From positions 86,078,112-86,142,111 of the forward strand of contig CM068380.1 in NCBI GenBank assembly GCA_034770075.1: a DNA stretch of 64,000 nucleotides. The letters run 5' to 3'. Source of the DNA: Aralia elata. Lineage: Eukaryota; Streptophyta; Magnoliopsida; Apiales; Araliaceae. Below the pieces are notes generated by a model. The model saw only the letters and a list, made by a program, of their open reading frames with translations. It was not told the DNA's origin and ran no database searches. Positions within the stretch are counted from its first letter, which is position 1. Each line of letters starts with the position of its first letter. This document shows positions 11,667-23,649 of the stretch, one piece after another. The position numbers were made by a program, and so were the translations under genes.

Positions 11667-12689
11667 AGATAAATATTGACTTTTAAAAAGTTAATTTTAA
11701 ATATTTTTAAATTTAAAATTGACATAAATTAATTTAGTTTATATCAATACAATTATGAATATTACAAGCTACCTAAAAAGTCTACTAGTTATAAGATTAA
11801 TTATTTTGAAAACTTAAATCAATCATGTCAATTTTAAATTTAAAAATATCACAAAATGACTTTTGTTAATTTTATAATTCGGAATAGAGGAATATTCTTT
11901 AGTGAAATTGAGAACAAAAATTCCGATAAAAAGAAATATACTCCCTCCATTTCAAATTATATGATTATTATTGACTTTTGAAAGTTAATTTGAGATATTT
12001 TTAAACTCAAAATTGAGACGACTCATTAAAAATTATGAAATAATAAAGTTTATAATGAATAATACTTTTTAGATAGTTTACAATATTCATCATTGTATGA
12101 TTAAAATTAAAAGAATTTATATTAATTTTGAGTTTAAAAATCAAATAATATAGCAGGAATGAAGCATTTTCTTCAATTTAACTTACTTATATTATACAAC
12201 CTATGTATTAAATAATTCTAAATTAAATACCATATTTTTTAATTTGATTTAAAAAGATGATAATCTTTGTTTAAAAGAACAGTTAAAAAATAAGAAGCAA
12301 CAAATTTTAGCACAATTGAAGAAATAAAAACGAAAATTTATTATATATTATGTAAAAACAAAATAAAAAAATTCCAAAGATCACAAAAAAGAAAATAAAA
12401 GGAATACAAGGAGTATACCCTTTTATCTAAAGTAAAATGAAAAATAAAAAATTACGATGTGAAGACTTAAGTCTGAAAAGACTTATATCACCACCAAACT
12501 GAAGCATACAGTACTTGAAGTAGTTCCAATACAGTACCCTCTTCTGTCAATTCCTACATAAATCTCCACCACCGTTATTCAATCGCGCTACCATTCCAAT
12601 CACTCCACGCCACCTTCCCGGCAACCACGCCGCCGCCGCCACATCTCAGAAAAGAAAGAGCACAAAAATAATCCCTCCTTACCTCTCTC
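11667..12689. other. Intergenic DNA and glycosylase leader
   Basis: It is AT-rich to about 12500 and includes a decayed MITE (separate entry). From ~12520 composition changes to the C-rich style of a plant 5' leader leading to the ATG at 12690. No TATA box is assigned. Confidence 0.5.
11941..12160. mobile_element. Decayed Stowaway-type MITE
   Basis: It begins CTCCCTCCATTTCAAATTAT next to TA. The last ~40 bp (CAAATAATATAGCAGGAATGA) are a mutated reverse complement of the start. Internal words such as TTGAGATATTTTTAAACTCA are shared with the MITEs at 46984 and 57417. Confidence 0.6.
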
Positions 12690-15600
12690 ATGGGCGAGCA
12701 AACCCAATCGCAACATCAATCTCAGCCGCCCCATGATTCCAATTCTCAACCACTGCCAGCAGCCTCTGCAACTGAATCCCCCTCCTCAGATCTTTCAAAA
12801 AACCCGTCAAATCCTTCCAAAATCCCAATCCGACCGCAAAAAATAAGAAAACTTTCTTCCCCCGCCTCCGAAGACAAACCCCCCGCACTCCTCTCCGGCG
12901 ACAATAACTCATCCAAAGCCGTAACTGTTTTCAACGACACCAACACCTCCTCCATCACCACAACCACCACAAAAAACAGGAGGAGAAACTCCTCCCAATC
13001 GGCCAGAGATTTTCCCAAAATTATAAAACCCTTATCAGCTGATGGCGAGATTGATCTAGCTCTCCACCATCTCCGCGCGGCCGATCCACTCCTCGCTAAC
13101 CTAATTGACACTCACCCGCCACCCACATTCGAATCCCACCACCTCCCATTCCTAGCCCTTGCCAAATCCATTCTATACCAACAACTCGCTTACAAAGCCG
13201 GCACCTCAATCTACACTCGCTTCGTTGCCCTATGCGGTGGAGAAGAAGCGGTTCTCCCTGATGTCGTTCTCTCTCTCTCCACACAGCAGCTCAAACAAAT
13301 TGGAGTCTCTGGCAGAAAAGCCAGTTACTTATACGACCTAGCCAATAAGTATCAAAATGGAATTTTATCAGATGAGTCAGTTGTAAGAATGGATGATAGG
13401 TCATTATTCACAATGCTGTCTATGGTGAAGGGAATTGGGTCTTGGTCTGTCCACATGTTCATGATTTTTTCACTGCATCGACCGGATGTGTTACCAGTTA
13501 GTGATTTGGGGGTTAGGAAAGGGGTGCAGCTTTTGTATGATTTGGAGGAGCTGCCGCGACCGTCCCAAATGGAGCAGCTTTGTGATAAGTGGCGGCCGTA
13601 TAGGTCAGTTGGGGCATGGTATATGTGGCGGTTCGTGGAAGGAAAGGGCACTCCAGCAGCCAGAGCGGCTGTGGCATTAGAGGATGGGGTTCCGACACAG
13701 CAACAGATAGGGCAACAGCAAGAAGCACATCAGCAACAGCATCAACTACAGCTTTTGGAACCTATTAATGGCATCGGAAACCTCGGGTAGTTTCACATTT
13801 AGTTCCAGTTTACTCTTTGTTTATATATCTGTCTGTACTTGTGCTGTAGTGTGCATTAGTTTTACTGCTCAGCATTGTATATCATGTTGTTTTATATCTG
13901 TTACCAAGTTTTGGTGAACTTGAATTTGTGGTTTTGGTTGCTTTTACTGTTTCATGCTTCCATTGTAACTGTATCTTGCACACTTCAATATGATTTACAG
14001 CAATCATAATATTTGTTTCTGCAACCTTATTGGGGAAATGTATGTCTATGTCTGAAATTGTCTAAGTTCTGTTCATGATAAGATGATTTTAAGCTTCATT
14101 GTTGGGGACAAGTCTTCTAGATATATTTCATGCACATCTAATTTGGTAAAATAAACTGACTCTAGAAGTTGATACCTTACAACAGCTTTTACTTGGCTTA
14201 CAGTACAATTGTATTCTTGGTATCAAAAAATTTCCAAGATAAGATAATAAATTTACACTTAGAAAAGTGAAAAAAATAAAGTCAACGATAAATACTGAAA
14301 AGAAAAGAAAAAGAAAATCGAGCAGTTGTTCTGACACAAAGTAGTTGAGTTTTTTTTTTCTTCTCAAATTCTGAATTCATGCTGAAGTCTGATAAGCAAC
14401 AGAAGTAAAATAATCATTTAGTAAATCTTGATGTAATAACAAACTCGTTTTGTATATAATAATAGAGTGTTTAAATAATTATTGCTATCAAGTTATAAAT
14501 ATTAGTTCTTGTTAGGCATCATAACATTTGGTTCTCAAGATTGTTATAATTTTTTAAAGGTGTTAACCGTGTCAGTAAAGTTGCCTACTAAGAAAACTGT
14601 AATCGTCGTGAAGTGTAAAACATCCAAATGATACCCTTTTCATATAGCATAAACTATTGTATTACTATACAGTCTACGAGCAGGTTACATTTCCTTGGAT
14701 TTAGCAATTCTGTCTCCATTATTCCCCCTTCCTCTTTTAAAGATGCAATATTTATTGCTAGTGGTGATAGCTTTCTATAGCAATCCAATCTTCACTTAAG
14801 TTATAAGATCTAACCCCAAGGGGTAGGAGAAATGGCAGAAGCCTTGAGGAGTAACCTCCTTGTTTTTTTATGGTAAGTAAAGCCTTTTGAAGTAACATCA
14901 AGTTCTCTGGTTCTAATTTGGCAATCCAATCTCAATTACCCACCCCCTCCCCTTTTAAAGATGCAAGATTCATTGGTAGTGATGATAAGTTTCTCTAGCA
15001 ATCTCACACTTGCGTCTATAAGACCCAACGGGTGGGAGAATGACATAAGCCTTGGGGAGTAACCTATTTTTCTTGATAAGTAAAGCTGTAAAGGCTTGAG
15101 GAGTAACCTAGGAGTAACATCAAGTTCTCTGGTTGCACTTTAGCAATCCAGTCTCCACTTTCCCCCCTTCCTCATTTTAAGATGGAACATTCATTGCTAG
15201 TGGTGATAACTTTCTTTAGCAGTCTCACACTTTAGTCTATAAGATCTACCCCCAAGGAGTGGAGGAAATGGCTGAAGCCTCGAGTAATAACTTCTTCTTT
15301 TTTTTTTCTAAGTTATGCCATGAGGAGTAACCTCAAGTTCACTGGTTCCAATTTATCTATTTAAAAAAATAAAAGGAGTCTATATGTTCTCCTGCCTTCC
15401 CCTTTTGAGCAATTGCCTTGGTTTTCAACCTTGTCCTGCACCGCAGGACTCTTTACTATTATGCATCAAAAGCAGAATGGAGCACTTTTTACCACGATTA
15501 ATTATAAACTTACAAGAAAAAGGAAAAAATCAGATTTGTATATCAAAATGGATGCAGAAAGGTAGACTGGATTGACATGTAATATATACTAGTATCCTGG

Positions 15601-16736
15601 CACATACATAAGGTAGACTGGATTGACATGTAATCTATACTAGTATCCTGGCACACACTATGTGTGTGTAGGATGAATGAAAAAATATTGGAAAGATAAT
15701 AGGGATAATAAAAAAGTGGGAAGAGAGAAAGGAAGTTTTTGAATTTTAAAAAGTAACTAATATTACTTAGAGAGAAGAGAACGTGAGTAAAAGGATTTAT
15801 ATTACCTTTTTTTAATTTTTAAGGATAAAAAGGGAAAATGAAAAAGTTTCACTTTTTTGTTTACACAAGCTTTCCTCCCACTTTATAATATATATATATA
15901 TGTGTATATATTATTTTTATGTTCTCTTTACAGCTTTACCTTAAATACAAATAAAAGTGAAATTGACTGAATTTAAAGTCCAAAACTTGTCCAGTCACTG
16001 CTGTTGGTCATTATCTGCCGTGGCTTGTGGAACCGTGATGTCGTGGGACTTCCATGGTGTGAGACCTTGACAATAAGAGGGGTATAACAGGGGAAAGAAA
16101 GGGTTTGAAACTGGCGCTTCTGAAAGTAATCCCTCCGCTGCATTTCGCATGAGTCAACTGTTAAACCATTATTTTTACATTCTAGAACAGTTATTTTCTT
16201 AGGAGAAGGTTTTGGTGTTTGTATGCCCTGTTTTGTAAACTGGTTCCTGTCTGGGTGGTTAGACTACAATGTGTGATGTGGCTGTTAAAGCATCGTTTGT
16301 TTGTAATTTGTAGTACTACCTCTCCTCCCCACCCCCAATCCCCCCCCCCCCCCAAAAAAAAAAGGAGGAAAAACAAGAAAAAACGATTAAGACTTGAGTT
16401 TAATTATTATTCTGTTGTGTTTAATCCATGCAATTGCTGTTCATAATTGGAAATAACTCGTAAACAATTGAAGATAACTTGTCTTACTGTGGATTTGAGA
16501 GGATACTGTATGAGGATCTGCAGTAGCATCTGAAAGTAAGAATTGAGTGCAACGGTTTTGAATCATAGTGAACAAGTGAGCTAACAAATGTTGGTTTCAA
16601 ATTGTTGTAAATTGCATTGAACCCTGTGAATGTGTAGGTATATGGTATCTTTTTATATGCACCAATAACTAAGAGATGCTGATACATCTTACATTGAAAT
16701 GCTATTTGTTTTAGGCCTTGCATATGGGGGCAATGA
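12690..16736 (+). CDS. HhH-GPD DNA-3-methyladenine glycosylase (two coding exons)
   Basis: Exons are 12690-13786 and 16715-16736. The first exon reads to a stop at 13788-13790, but a GT donor at 13787 joined to the acceptor TTTTAG at 16709-16714 replaces the last residues with GPCIWGQ and a stop. As I recall, plant homologues end in a closely similar CAWGQ tail, so I prefer this 372-residue spliced form. Residues 1-110 are a low-complexity Gln/Ser/Pro/Thr-rich lead. The glycosylase domain follows, with helix-hairpin-helix VKGIGSW at 246-252 and catalytic Asp272 in PVSDLGVRKG, followed by WRPYRSVGAWYMWR. The family removes alkylated bases such as 3-methyladenine in base-excision repair, usually in the nucleus. 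The C-terminal region is Gln-rich. If unspliced, the protein is only slightly different (366 residues), so both forms could be functional. Confidence 0.93.
14700..15360. repeat. Three diverged ~220-bp tandem repeats in an intron
   Basis: Each unit contains CTTTTAAAGATGCAA, TTCATTGxTAGTGxTGATA, TAGCAATCxxxxCTT, a CCCCAAGGGGT-like block, GxAGAAATGxCxxAAGCCT and GAGGAGTAACCT. Copies start near 14715, 14935 and 15155. Origin unknown; possibly an old repeat fragment that was tandemly duplicated. Confidence 0.75.
15560..15660. repeat. 51-bp direct duplication
   Basis: Two adjacent near-identical copies containing AGGTAGACTGGATTGACATG and ACTAGTATCCTGGCACA. Only a few bases differ, so it is recent. 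Confidence 0.9.
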
Positions 16737-18841
16737 CCACGCAGAGGAGCATTCTTCTACACAGTCGATGGAGTTGCTAATCATGCTCCATGTTCCCATC
16801 CTTCCGCTAGTCAGAGCAGGCAACAACTGAAACAAGAAATCTATGAAGATTCAGGCAAAGATACTTGGACGTACCTTGTGTCACTACTAGGCTGGGTTCC
16901 TACTTTTAGTAATTGTTACATCTGAGCTCATAATAACAAACCTCTGAGAACGAGGTAATTAGGCTGTTTTTAGGTTCGGACACAAGAAGCAAGTGGCTGT
17001 AGTGAATATCCATTATCGAGAATTTATTTATATTAATTGCAGATGGGCTTTTTCAATTTTATTGCTCTCAGACTGCACTTGCTTGTTCACATTATTTTTC
17101 CATCTATTTTGTTGGTGCACGAAGTGATAAAACAGAACTTTATGAATTGTGAGTATGCACTCTATAATGTGTACTACAGAGATTTCTGGCCAATCTGAAG
17201 TTGGATGTACAATTTAGTAGTGACATTTAATCCAAGTAAGCCTTAGTGGCATCTGACTGACCAACATTTGTTTTGTAATACTGTCATTGTTGGCATCAAG
17301 GCACTTCATTCATGGAAGAGCTAAATGTAGATGATGATTTCCAATTTCCGCAATTGGTTGGGGATTTATTGGAAGATAGATGGGGTGGTTTAACTAGTTG
17401 ATGACTGTCTGCCTAATCATTAAGATGCGGGTGTCCTTTACTCCTATTCATTCACAATAACCCCCCAGGGGAATCAACTGGAGAGAAGGAAAAGTTGGGT
17501 TGGAGCCTTCCTCCTGCAAAATAGGAAAGAAAGTTTCAACTCTCTCTACCCATTCGGCCATTCCCCAAAGTAAAAAAATCAGAAACAGGCAACCCAGCTG
17601 TTAAAATGCCTGCCTTATTTTCCCCGTTTGAGTTGGGAATAAAATAAATCTGAGAATTGGATCAATAATTTTCTTATTTGTTGGACAAAGCAAGCATGGG
17701 AAAAGTAAACGCACCCAAATGGAAGGTGGTTGTTTCAGATGAGATCAGAAGAAAAACGTTGATCAAGTCAGAATAGCAATGAAATACTACTACTACTATA
17801 AGGAAACATACGAAGAGTTATTGTGATAGTGGCCGTGGCCGTGGCCAAGTGCGCACTCCATTATGTTATCAACTTATGACCATGAAATGTTTTGCCTCCA
17901 AGACTAAGTAAGTGGGTTAGGTTTAAATTGACAGGCTGGCTGGCTGGCTGGCTGGCTGTCAGCAAGGCTCAATCTAATCCGACTCTGTCAGCAATTGTAT
18001 TGTATGTACATGATTGTGCTGAATTTCGGAATTTTCTCCTTTAAAGGCTTCTTTCTGATTGGTGTTTATGCAACCTTCCATTTTTCATTGTCTCTAAATT
18101 CGATTACACTCATAATTCTCTGGGGGGACAAGCAAATGAAACTATATTCTCCCTCCTATATCCTATAACCCTACACACTTAAACCTTTGATCCCTCCCCT
18201 CCCTTTAATTTGATCTTTTTATTTTTTTTTACTAAATTTTATTTTTAATGCCTTCTGACAATTAAAATATCAAGTTTTTCGGTGCAAAATTTAACTTTTA
18301 ATCAACGTTTGTTATGTCATAAAGTCCAAATATAGAGTATTTTTTATGTCATTACTTAAAAATTATGTCATTTTAACCCGATGTTGTCACTTGCGCAACC
18401 AAACTTTTATGTATATTAGTACATATAACACATTAAATACATGTATGCATAAATTTTTTTAAAATAAAAATATAAAATAATTGATAAAAAAAGGTAGGGT
18501 AGGGGAAGTTTCATTCTGTTAGAAATACACATATACTTTGGAAAAATATACCAAATAACTTAACTTAAGGTGGGAAAAAAAATACACAAAAAATAACCGC
18601 CTGTCCGGCTCCCACGGCTTGTTTGGCAAACTTTAAAAGAATCAGAGTGACGGAGATGAGTATTGTGAAATTACTTCAAGTTTTTGGTGACAATAATTAG
18701 TTAAAAATAATAAAGTTGAAAGCACTCCATTAGATAGTTATAGATATGTATCGGCCAATACACAGGCGTGCAGGGTTGGTGATTTGACTTGTCCAAAACA
18801 AAAATCCACCAACACACAAAAAGGATACGAGAGATTTATAG
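16737..18841. other. 3' UTR/flank of glycosylase gene, then intergenic DNA
   Basis: The 3' UTR probably occupies the first several hundred bases after the stop at 16734-16736, since composition stays gene-like to about 17450. A (GGCT)n microsatellite lies at 17934-17958. No other gene is supported. Confidence 0.5.
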
Positions 18842-19200
18842 TACTCCCTCCCCACTTTTCTTTTTTTTAACTGTTTCAAATTAATTTTTTTCATTTCTAA
18901 ATTTGTGTTCTCTCTATTTTATATTATCTGTCGCTAAAAGAATTTACACAGTTATTAAGGATAACTATTAATAACTTAATTTCAAATAAAAAATAACACT
19001 ATTATTTTTTATTAAAAAAAAGGAGAGAGAATAAAGAATAGTTTTTTGATTGTATTAAATATCCTTGAAAAAAATAATATAAATATGGATATTATAAGAA
19101 ATAGAATTTAAAATTCTCCTAAATATATATAAACGACAATTATTTTAAAACATACAAAATAAACTAAACCGAGAGTTATAATGGAATGGAGGGAAATAGT
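18842..19200. mobile_element. Probable MITE, ~355 bp
   Basis: It starts TACTCCCTCCCCACTTTTC and ends GGAATGGAGGGAAATAGTA, an imperfect inverted pair of Stowaway-like termini. It is AT-rich and non-coding. Weaker than the other MITE calls because the termini match only over ~15 bp. Confidence 0.45.
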
Positions 19201-19501
19201 ATTATTTTTGATCACCTTTTTCTAAGTATACCCTCCACAATTTTTAGAATTATCAAAAATTAATTTATGAAAAGTGAAACTATTAACAACTTGATCATCT
19301 TAAAATATAAAGGTTGACTAAATGCTACAATTAATTATGTGAACATAAGTAATAAGAGCATTAAAAATTGAAATATACCTATATGAGTTGGAGATATTAA
19401 TTTAATAAAAATATATTAAAAACAAATTTATTACTTTAATTTGTTTGTCATTTAAAAGATAGGGGATTAATATGAGACAGAGAGAGTGATACTATTTAAT
19501 A

Positions 19502-19818
19502 GTTATAGGCTTAAACCTTTATTTCCATCCAAAAAATTAACTATCTAAAAAGAGAGATTCAAGTTTATATCAATACTACATTGATATCTCATACTATCGA
19601 TGTGAAATATACCTCTTATGATAACATTAGTAACAACCTATTATAACATTGGTATCACATTGCGAGATGTCCCGAGTTTGATATCAATGTAAATTTTTCA
19701 TATAGGGACAGATCTCACATCGATAATATGAGATATTAATGTATAATTGATATAGGTTTGAATCCTCTTTTTGAATAACTAAACTTTTTAGAAAAAAATA
19801 TGAATTTTAGCCTATAAC
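19502..19818. mobile_element. Inverted-repeat MITE, 317 bp
   Basis: It starts GTTATAGGCTTAAACC and ends AGCCTATAAC. The two halves are inverted over ~100 bp, sharing AGATTCAAGTTTATATCAAT-like and CTCATACTATCGATGTGA-like words. No target duplication was identified. Confidence 0.65.
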
Positions 19819-20060
19819 GTAACTTTCGGTATGGATACCCACTACTCTACATCGTAATTGCCTTTTTGTTTTATGGTCGAGGTGCATACCCAAAACCTTT
19901 GCCGCATGCCACCACGCCCTTTTGGATTTGCTGGATGCTTCCATAAAGGTGACTAGTCCTTACTTGACACACCTTATGTGTGTGTAAGTAAAAGATTGCA
20001 AGTTAATTAATGTACAAATAATTCAGGAACGAGACAAAAAGTAAGAAATAAAGATGGTAC

Positions 20061-20315
20061 TTCCTGTCCCAAATTAATTACTTTTCTAGAATTTTTTTAA
20101 GTCAAATTGACTATTTTTAAAATTAATAATTAAGCATATATAAATATATTTCTAAAATTATAAAAATTGAAATTAGTAATAAATTGTATATACTTTCTTT
20201 TGGTTATAATATTTTTACCTATATGTTAGCAAAAATAGTAAAAAGATTAGTTTTAAAAATAGTCAATTTGACTTTAAAAAGTCCTAAAAATACAATTAAT
20301 TTGGGACAGAGTGAA
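20061..20315 (+). mobile_element. Stowaway-type MITE, subfamily A, copy 1
   Basis: The termini are TTCCTGTCCCAAATTAATTA and TAATTTGGGACAGAGTGAA, with arms of ~60 bp carrying AGTCAAATTGACTATTTTTA. The internal sequence is nearly the same as the elements at 52123-52378 (opposite orientation) and 52808-53065 (same orientation). Confidence 0.85.
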
Positions 20316-20532
20316 TAATATTTTTATAAAAAAATATTATAAGTGTTACACAGCTTCAAGATAAGACAGTTAAGTTTCTTCCTCTCCTATTATACAATAA
20401 ATACTTGCTCCATAATCCGCGTGTATGGGTAACTGTATAATTGAGTGTATTAATTTATAAAAAAATAATTCATTTCATCAGTTTTATTAATGATAAAAAT
20501 GTAATTTTATGAACTTAAATTACATAGTATTG

Positions 20533-20671
20533 TGTAACAAATATAGTCTAAATAAATGGAGGGTGGAGATTAGACTAAAATGGATGGTTAGGATTGATTA
20601 TTCAAATCAATCCTAACCATCCATTTTAGTCTAATCTCCACCCTCCATTTATTTAGACTATATTTGTTACA
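20533..20671. repeat. Perfect 67-bp inverted repeat with 5-nt loop
   Basis: The left arm 20533-20599 and right arm 20605-20671 are exact reverse complements with no mismatch that I can find. The loop is ATTCA-like and only 5 nt. Arms begin TGTAACAAATATAGTC. There is no sign of target duplication or known MITE termini. It could be a very young inverted duplication or fold-back, and its RNA would form a near-perfect hairpin. The copia-type solo LTR starts 242 bp further on. Confidence 0.92.
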
Positions 20672-20913
20672 TATTGACTCGTTGATACGTCCAACTAGGC
20701 AACTAGCTGTGAGCCTGTGACAATTAGCAAGCCATTTACATAATCTTTTGTTACATATTGCTATAATGTTTTTCTCTGAATAAAGACTATGATCAAGTTA
20801 AGAACAGATATAATAATGTTTATAAAAAATAATCACCAAACAACTTAATTAGAATATAGGGTATAAGTCTCTGATTAATGTTGCCGATTACATTATACAA
20901 CAGATAGAATAAC

Positions 20914-21468
20914 TGTTGATTATTTGGCTCACATTTGGTTTGTCAATAAATGCATGCACACCACATTGTTAAAAGAAAGCCATGGTTGGTAGCCTACCTT
21001 GTTTAGGTAGCACACTTGGTTGGTAGCCTAACTTGTTTAGGTAGTATACTTTGTTTGACATTGGCTCCTTTGAAATAAGGAATTTTGCCTCTTCCATCAC
21101 ACTATAAAAGGACCCATCCTCACAAGCTTACACCATTCAATCCTAAGGGAGTAGGATCCCATCCGATAGAGGGTGGAGTGGGTTATCCAAATGTAGAGAG
21201 ACAAGAGGTATCCAAGTGTTAGAGAATTTTATGTGGAAAAATTCTTTTGGGAAGAATTATCTTTCTTGAGTGGATGTGAGGAAATTTCTGAGAGTATGAG
21301 TGATTGTAATATTATTCACATAGTAAATTTTCTTTGGGTTGTCTTTGACAACGAAAGTGTTTTTTCTCCGGTTTTGGAGTTTTCACTATAATTCTTGTGT
21401 TGTGTGATTGTGTTCTAAATTCTCAATTTCTTATTTCTCTATATCGTGAGACGTTGTAATTCCCAACA
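20914..21468 (+). mobile_element. Solo LTR, Ty1/copia-type (555 bp)
   Basis: It begins TGTTGATTATTTGGC and ends GTAATTCCCAACA, with TG..CA ends and the short inverted terminus TGTTG/CAACA. The 5-bp direct repeat ATAAC flanks it (20909-20913 and 21469-21473). A promoter-like TATAAAAG lies at 21103-21110, roughly where an LTR promoter should be, followed by a plausible R/U5 region. No internal retroelement sequence adjoins, so it is solo. The copia assignment rests on LTR length and ends. Confidence 0.85.
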
Positions 21469-21473
21469 ATAAC

Positions 21474-23280
21474 ACTGATTTAAAAAATATTTCGACTAGT
21501 TCATTTCTTGAAAATAATTGCCTAGGAAATCACCTCCTAGCCTCTATCCGATTACTCAAGTAGCTATTAGTACTACTAATTTGTTGTATCAAACAAACGT
21601 AATGTCAACTTCTTCATCGACAAATAAAATATGAATAATAAATGTTTTTTCTTTTAAACAAACTCACTAATTCCTGTCACATTAATAAAAAAGAGTTGAT
21701 GGCTGTTGCTCCCAATTACAATGCCACCCGCCCAACCCCTTTTCTCCCCTCAGTCCCGATGTTTAATTAATTTTATTGTCTAAAAATTGTACGCTTTTTC
21801 ATAGGCAACTAATCCATCCAAATTGAGAGTTGTTTATCATTTAAATAATGCAGAAGGAGAAATTGTTAACCAATCTTATAAGACCATCACATGCATGGGA
21901 GAAGAGTTTAAATTGATATTTAATATTGATATAAATAAATTATAATTTCAAATATAAACATCATAATTGTATAAATTATTTAACATTATAATAAATTTTA
22001 TGTTATAAATATAAATACTGAAAAACAAATGTCATCACCACAAGAATCAAAATTTAAAATTTATTTAAAACTGCAACCGTTACTCATTTGATAGTGTTTT
22101 TTATTTTTATTTTTATTTTTATTCTATTATTTTATTTATTTATAGCATAAGGTCTATTGCTAGAACAACATGGATGACCTTGGAAAATGAGTGTCGACGA
22201 TAAGACATCAAATTGCACTTAATACATACTACGACTTTACTTTTATTTATTAAAGCAATAATGCAATACAAAGAAAAAGTAGTACACCATGAATGGATAA
22301 AATAACACACAGGCAAATGGATAGGCTAGTGCCACGTTTCCATTTTCCCCCCCTTACACCTAATCGTGGATTAGTGATCATGAACGTATCTAGCGTATTA
22401 GTTTAATCACTGGACTTTAATTAATTAATTAAGATTTATATAGCAGTAGTAGTAGTATTATACTCCATTAATTACTGGGAACTTGTTCCCCTCAATTGCC
22501 AAAAAAGGAAATCTATTAAAAAAAATACTTTGAATTAAAAACTAAGATCCATGCATTACGACTTTTTGAGAAATGATTAGAAGAAAAAATCTAAGAATTA
22601 GGGAGTACTTATATAATACTTAGTAATTAACAAGACTTTGGTTACCTCTCCAGAAAACCCTTGTGTCAGGTGTGGAAATAGAAAAACATGCAGCAACTGG
22701 ACGTACACAGTACACTACACTACAGCTGCTTCAGTTTGACAAACTGTGGGTGTGGGATATCATTCTGCCGACAATAGCATTCGTATCAAGACTCGTGAGG
22801 GACGGCAAACACTTAAAATTGTTGAGTAAAATGCAAAATATAATTATATAACTTAGTTTCAGTTCAAGGGAATGGTTAATTTAAGGCTAAAGCGCAAAAA
22901 TCATGTTATCAATAAATAAATGTTGCAAGAACAATTATAACATATATTTATTGATAACATCATTTTTGTTTCGACAATAACCGCGGCCAAAATTAGTATG
23001 CAAACATTTCCAAGGACGTTCTCCCAAACTCCGGCAGGTAAAAACTAAAACTAATTAATATTTATATATATATGATACATAATAATGAATGGCAACTCAT
23101 GCTTACGTTGAAGTGAATCCTCCTCCTACTAGCTCAAAATAGATGGAATCTTCACTGCTGTGTACCAAAAAGAAAGAAAGAAAGAATTAAAGCATTTTAC
23201 ACAGCCTTACATAAAAAAGAGGAAAGCTTCAAATAGGAGATAGAAACAAAAGACCAAGTACTTCAATAACGCAATCTCGC
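21474..23280. other. Intergenic DNA
   Basis: AT-rich, with no coding region I can support. It has a short CCCC-rich patch near 22340 and a small repeated ATAAATATAT/TTGATAACAT pair around 22905-22970. The 62-codon frame near 22700 lacks an ATG of its own and any recognisable domain. Confidence 0.45.
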
Positions 23281-23609
23281 TCTTTCTCTCTCCTCTTAAT
23301 TTCTATGCATGAGGTAACGTCAACTCTGTAGTAGTACATGAGTACCACAAACTAAAACACCACCAAAGTGAGAGAATCGAAGAGGAGCTTGCGCTAGGAA
23401 CTACAACAATTAAAGACAAGGGGAGAGCAAGTGTACCAATTTGCCAATGCCCATGATATATATATACATATATAAGGGACTGATCCATAGTCAATGTTGT
23501 CGACTTAAGATTATTTTTACAACGCATCATGATCGTCCATCCGTACATTGATATTACACTAGTACACTAATGCTTTGTTAAAGGCAAGTGTTACACACCA
23601 TACATACAT

Positions 23610-23649
<40 letters not shown>

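Larger units (their letters stand above)
13787..16714 (+). other. Long intron of the glycosylase gene
   Basis: It runs from a GT donor right after CTCGG to the acceptor TTTTAG, 2,928 bp. It is unusual in separating 365 codons from a 22-nt coding end. It holds the tandem array at 14700-15360, a 51-bp duplication at 15560-15660, and a C-run followed by an A-run at about 16339-16364. The short frames in it have no recognisable content. Part of it could also act as an alternative 3' UTR for the unspliced form. Confidence 0.7.

Noticed and set aside
12746..13111. Minus-strand frame of 121 codons opposite the glycosylase
   Set aside because: Antisense shadow of a C-rich coding exon; the plus strand has the conserved HhH-GPD domain.
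16338..16364. C-run as a functional G-quadruplex
   Set aside because: It is one homopolymer C tract followed by A; it lacks the spaced G-tracts that would make a convincing regulatory quadruplex.
22663..22851. 62-codon frame (SGVEIEKHAATGRTQ)
   Set aside because: No ATG of its own, no domain, and no splice partners in frame.
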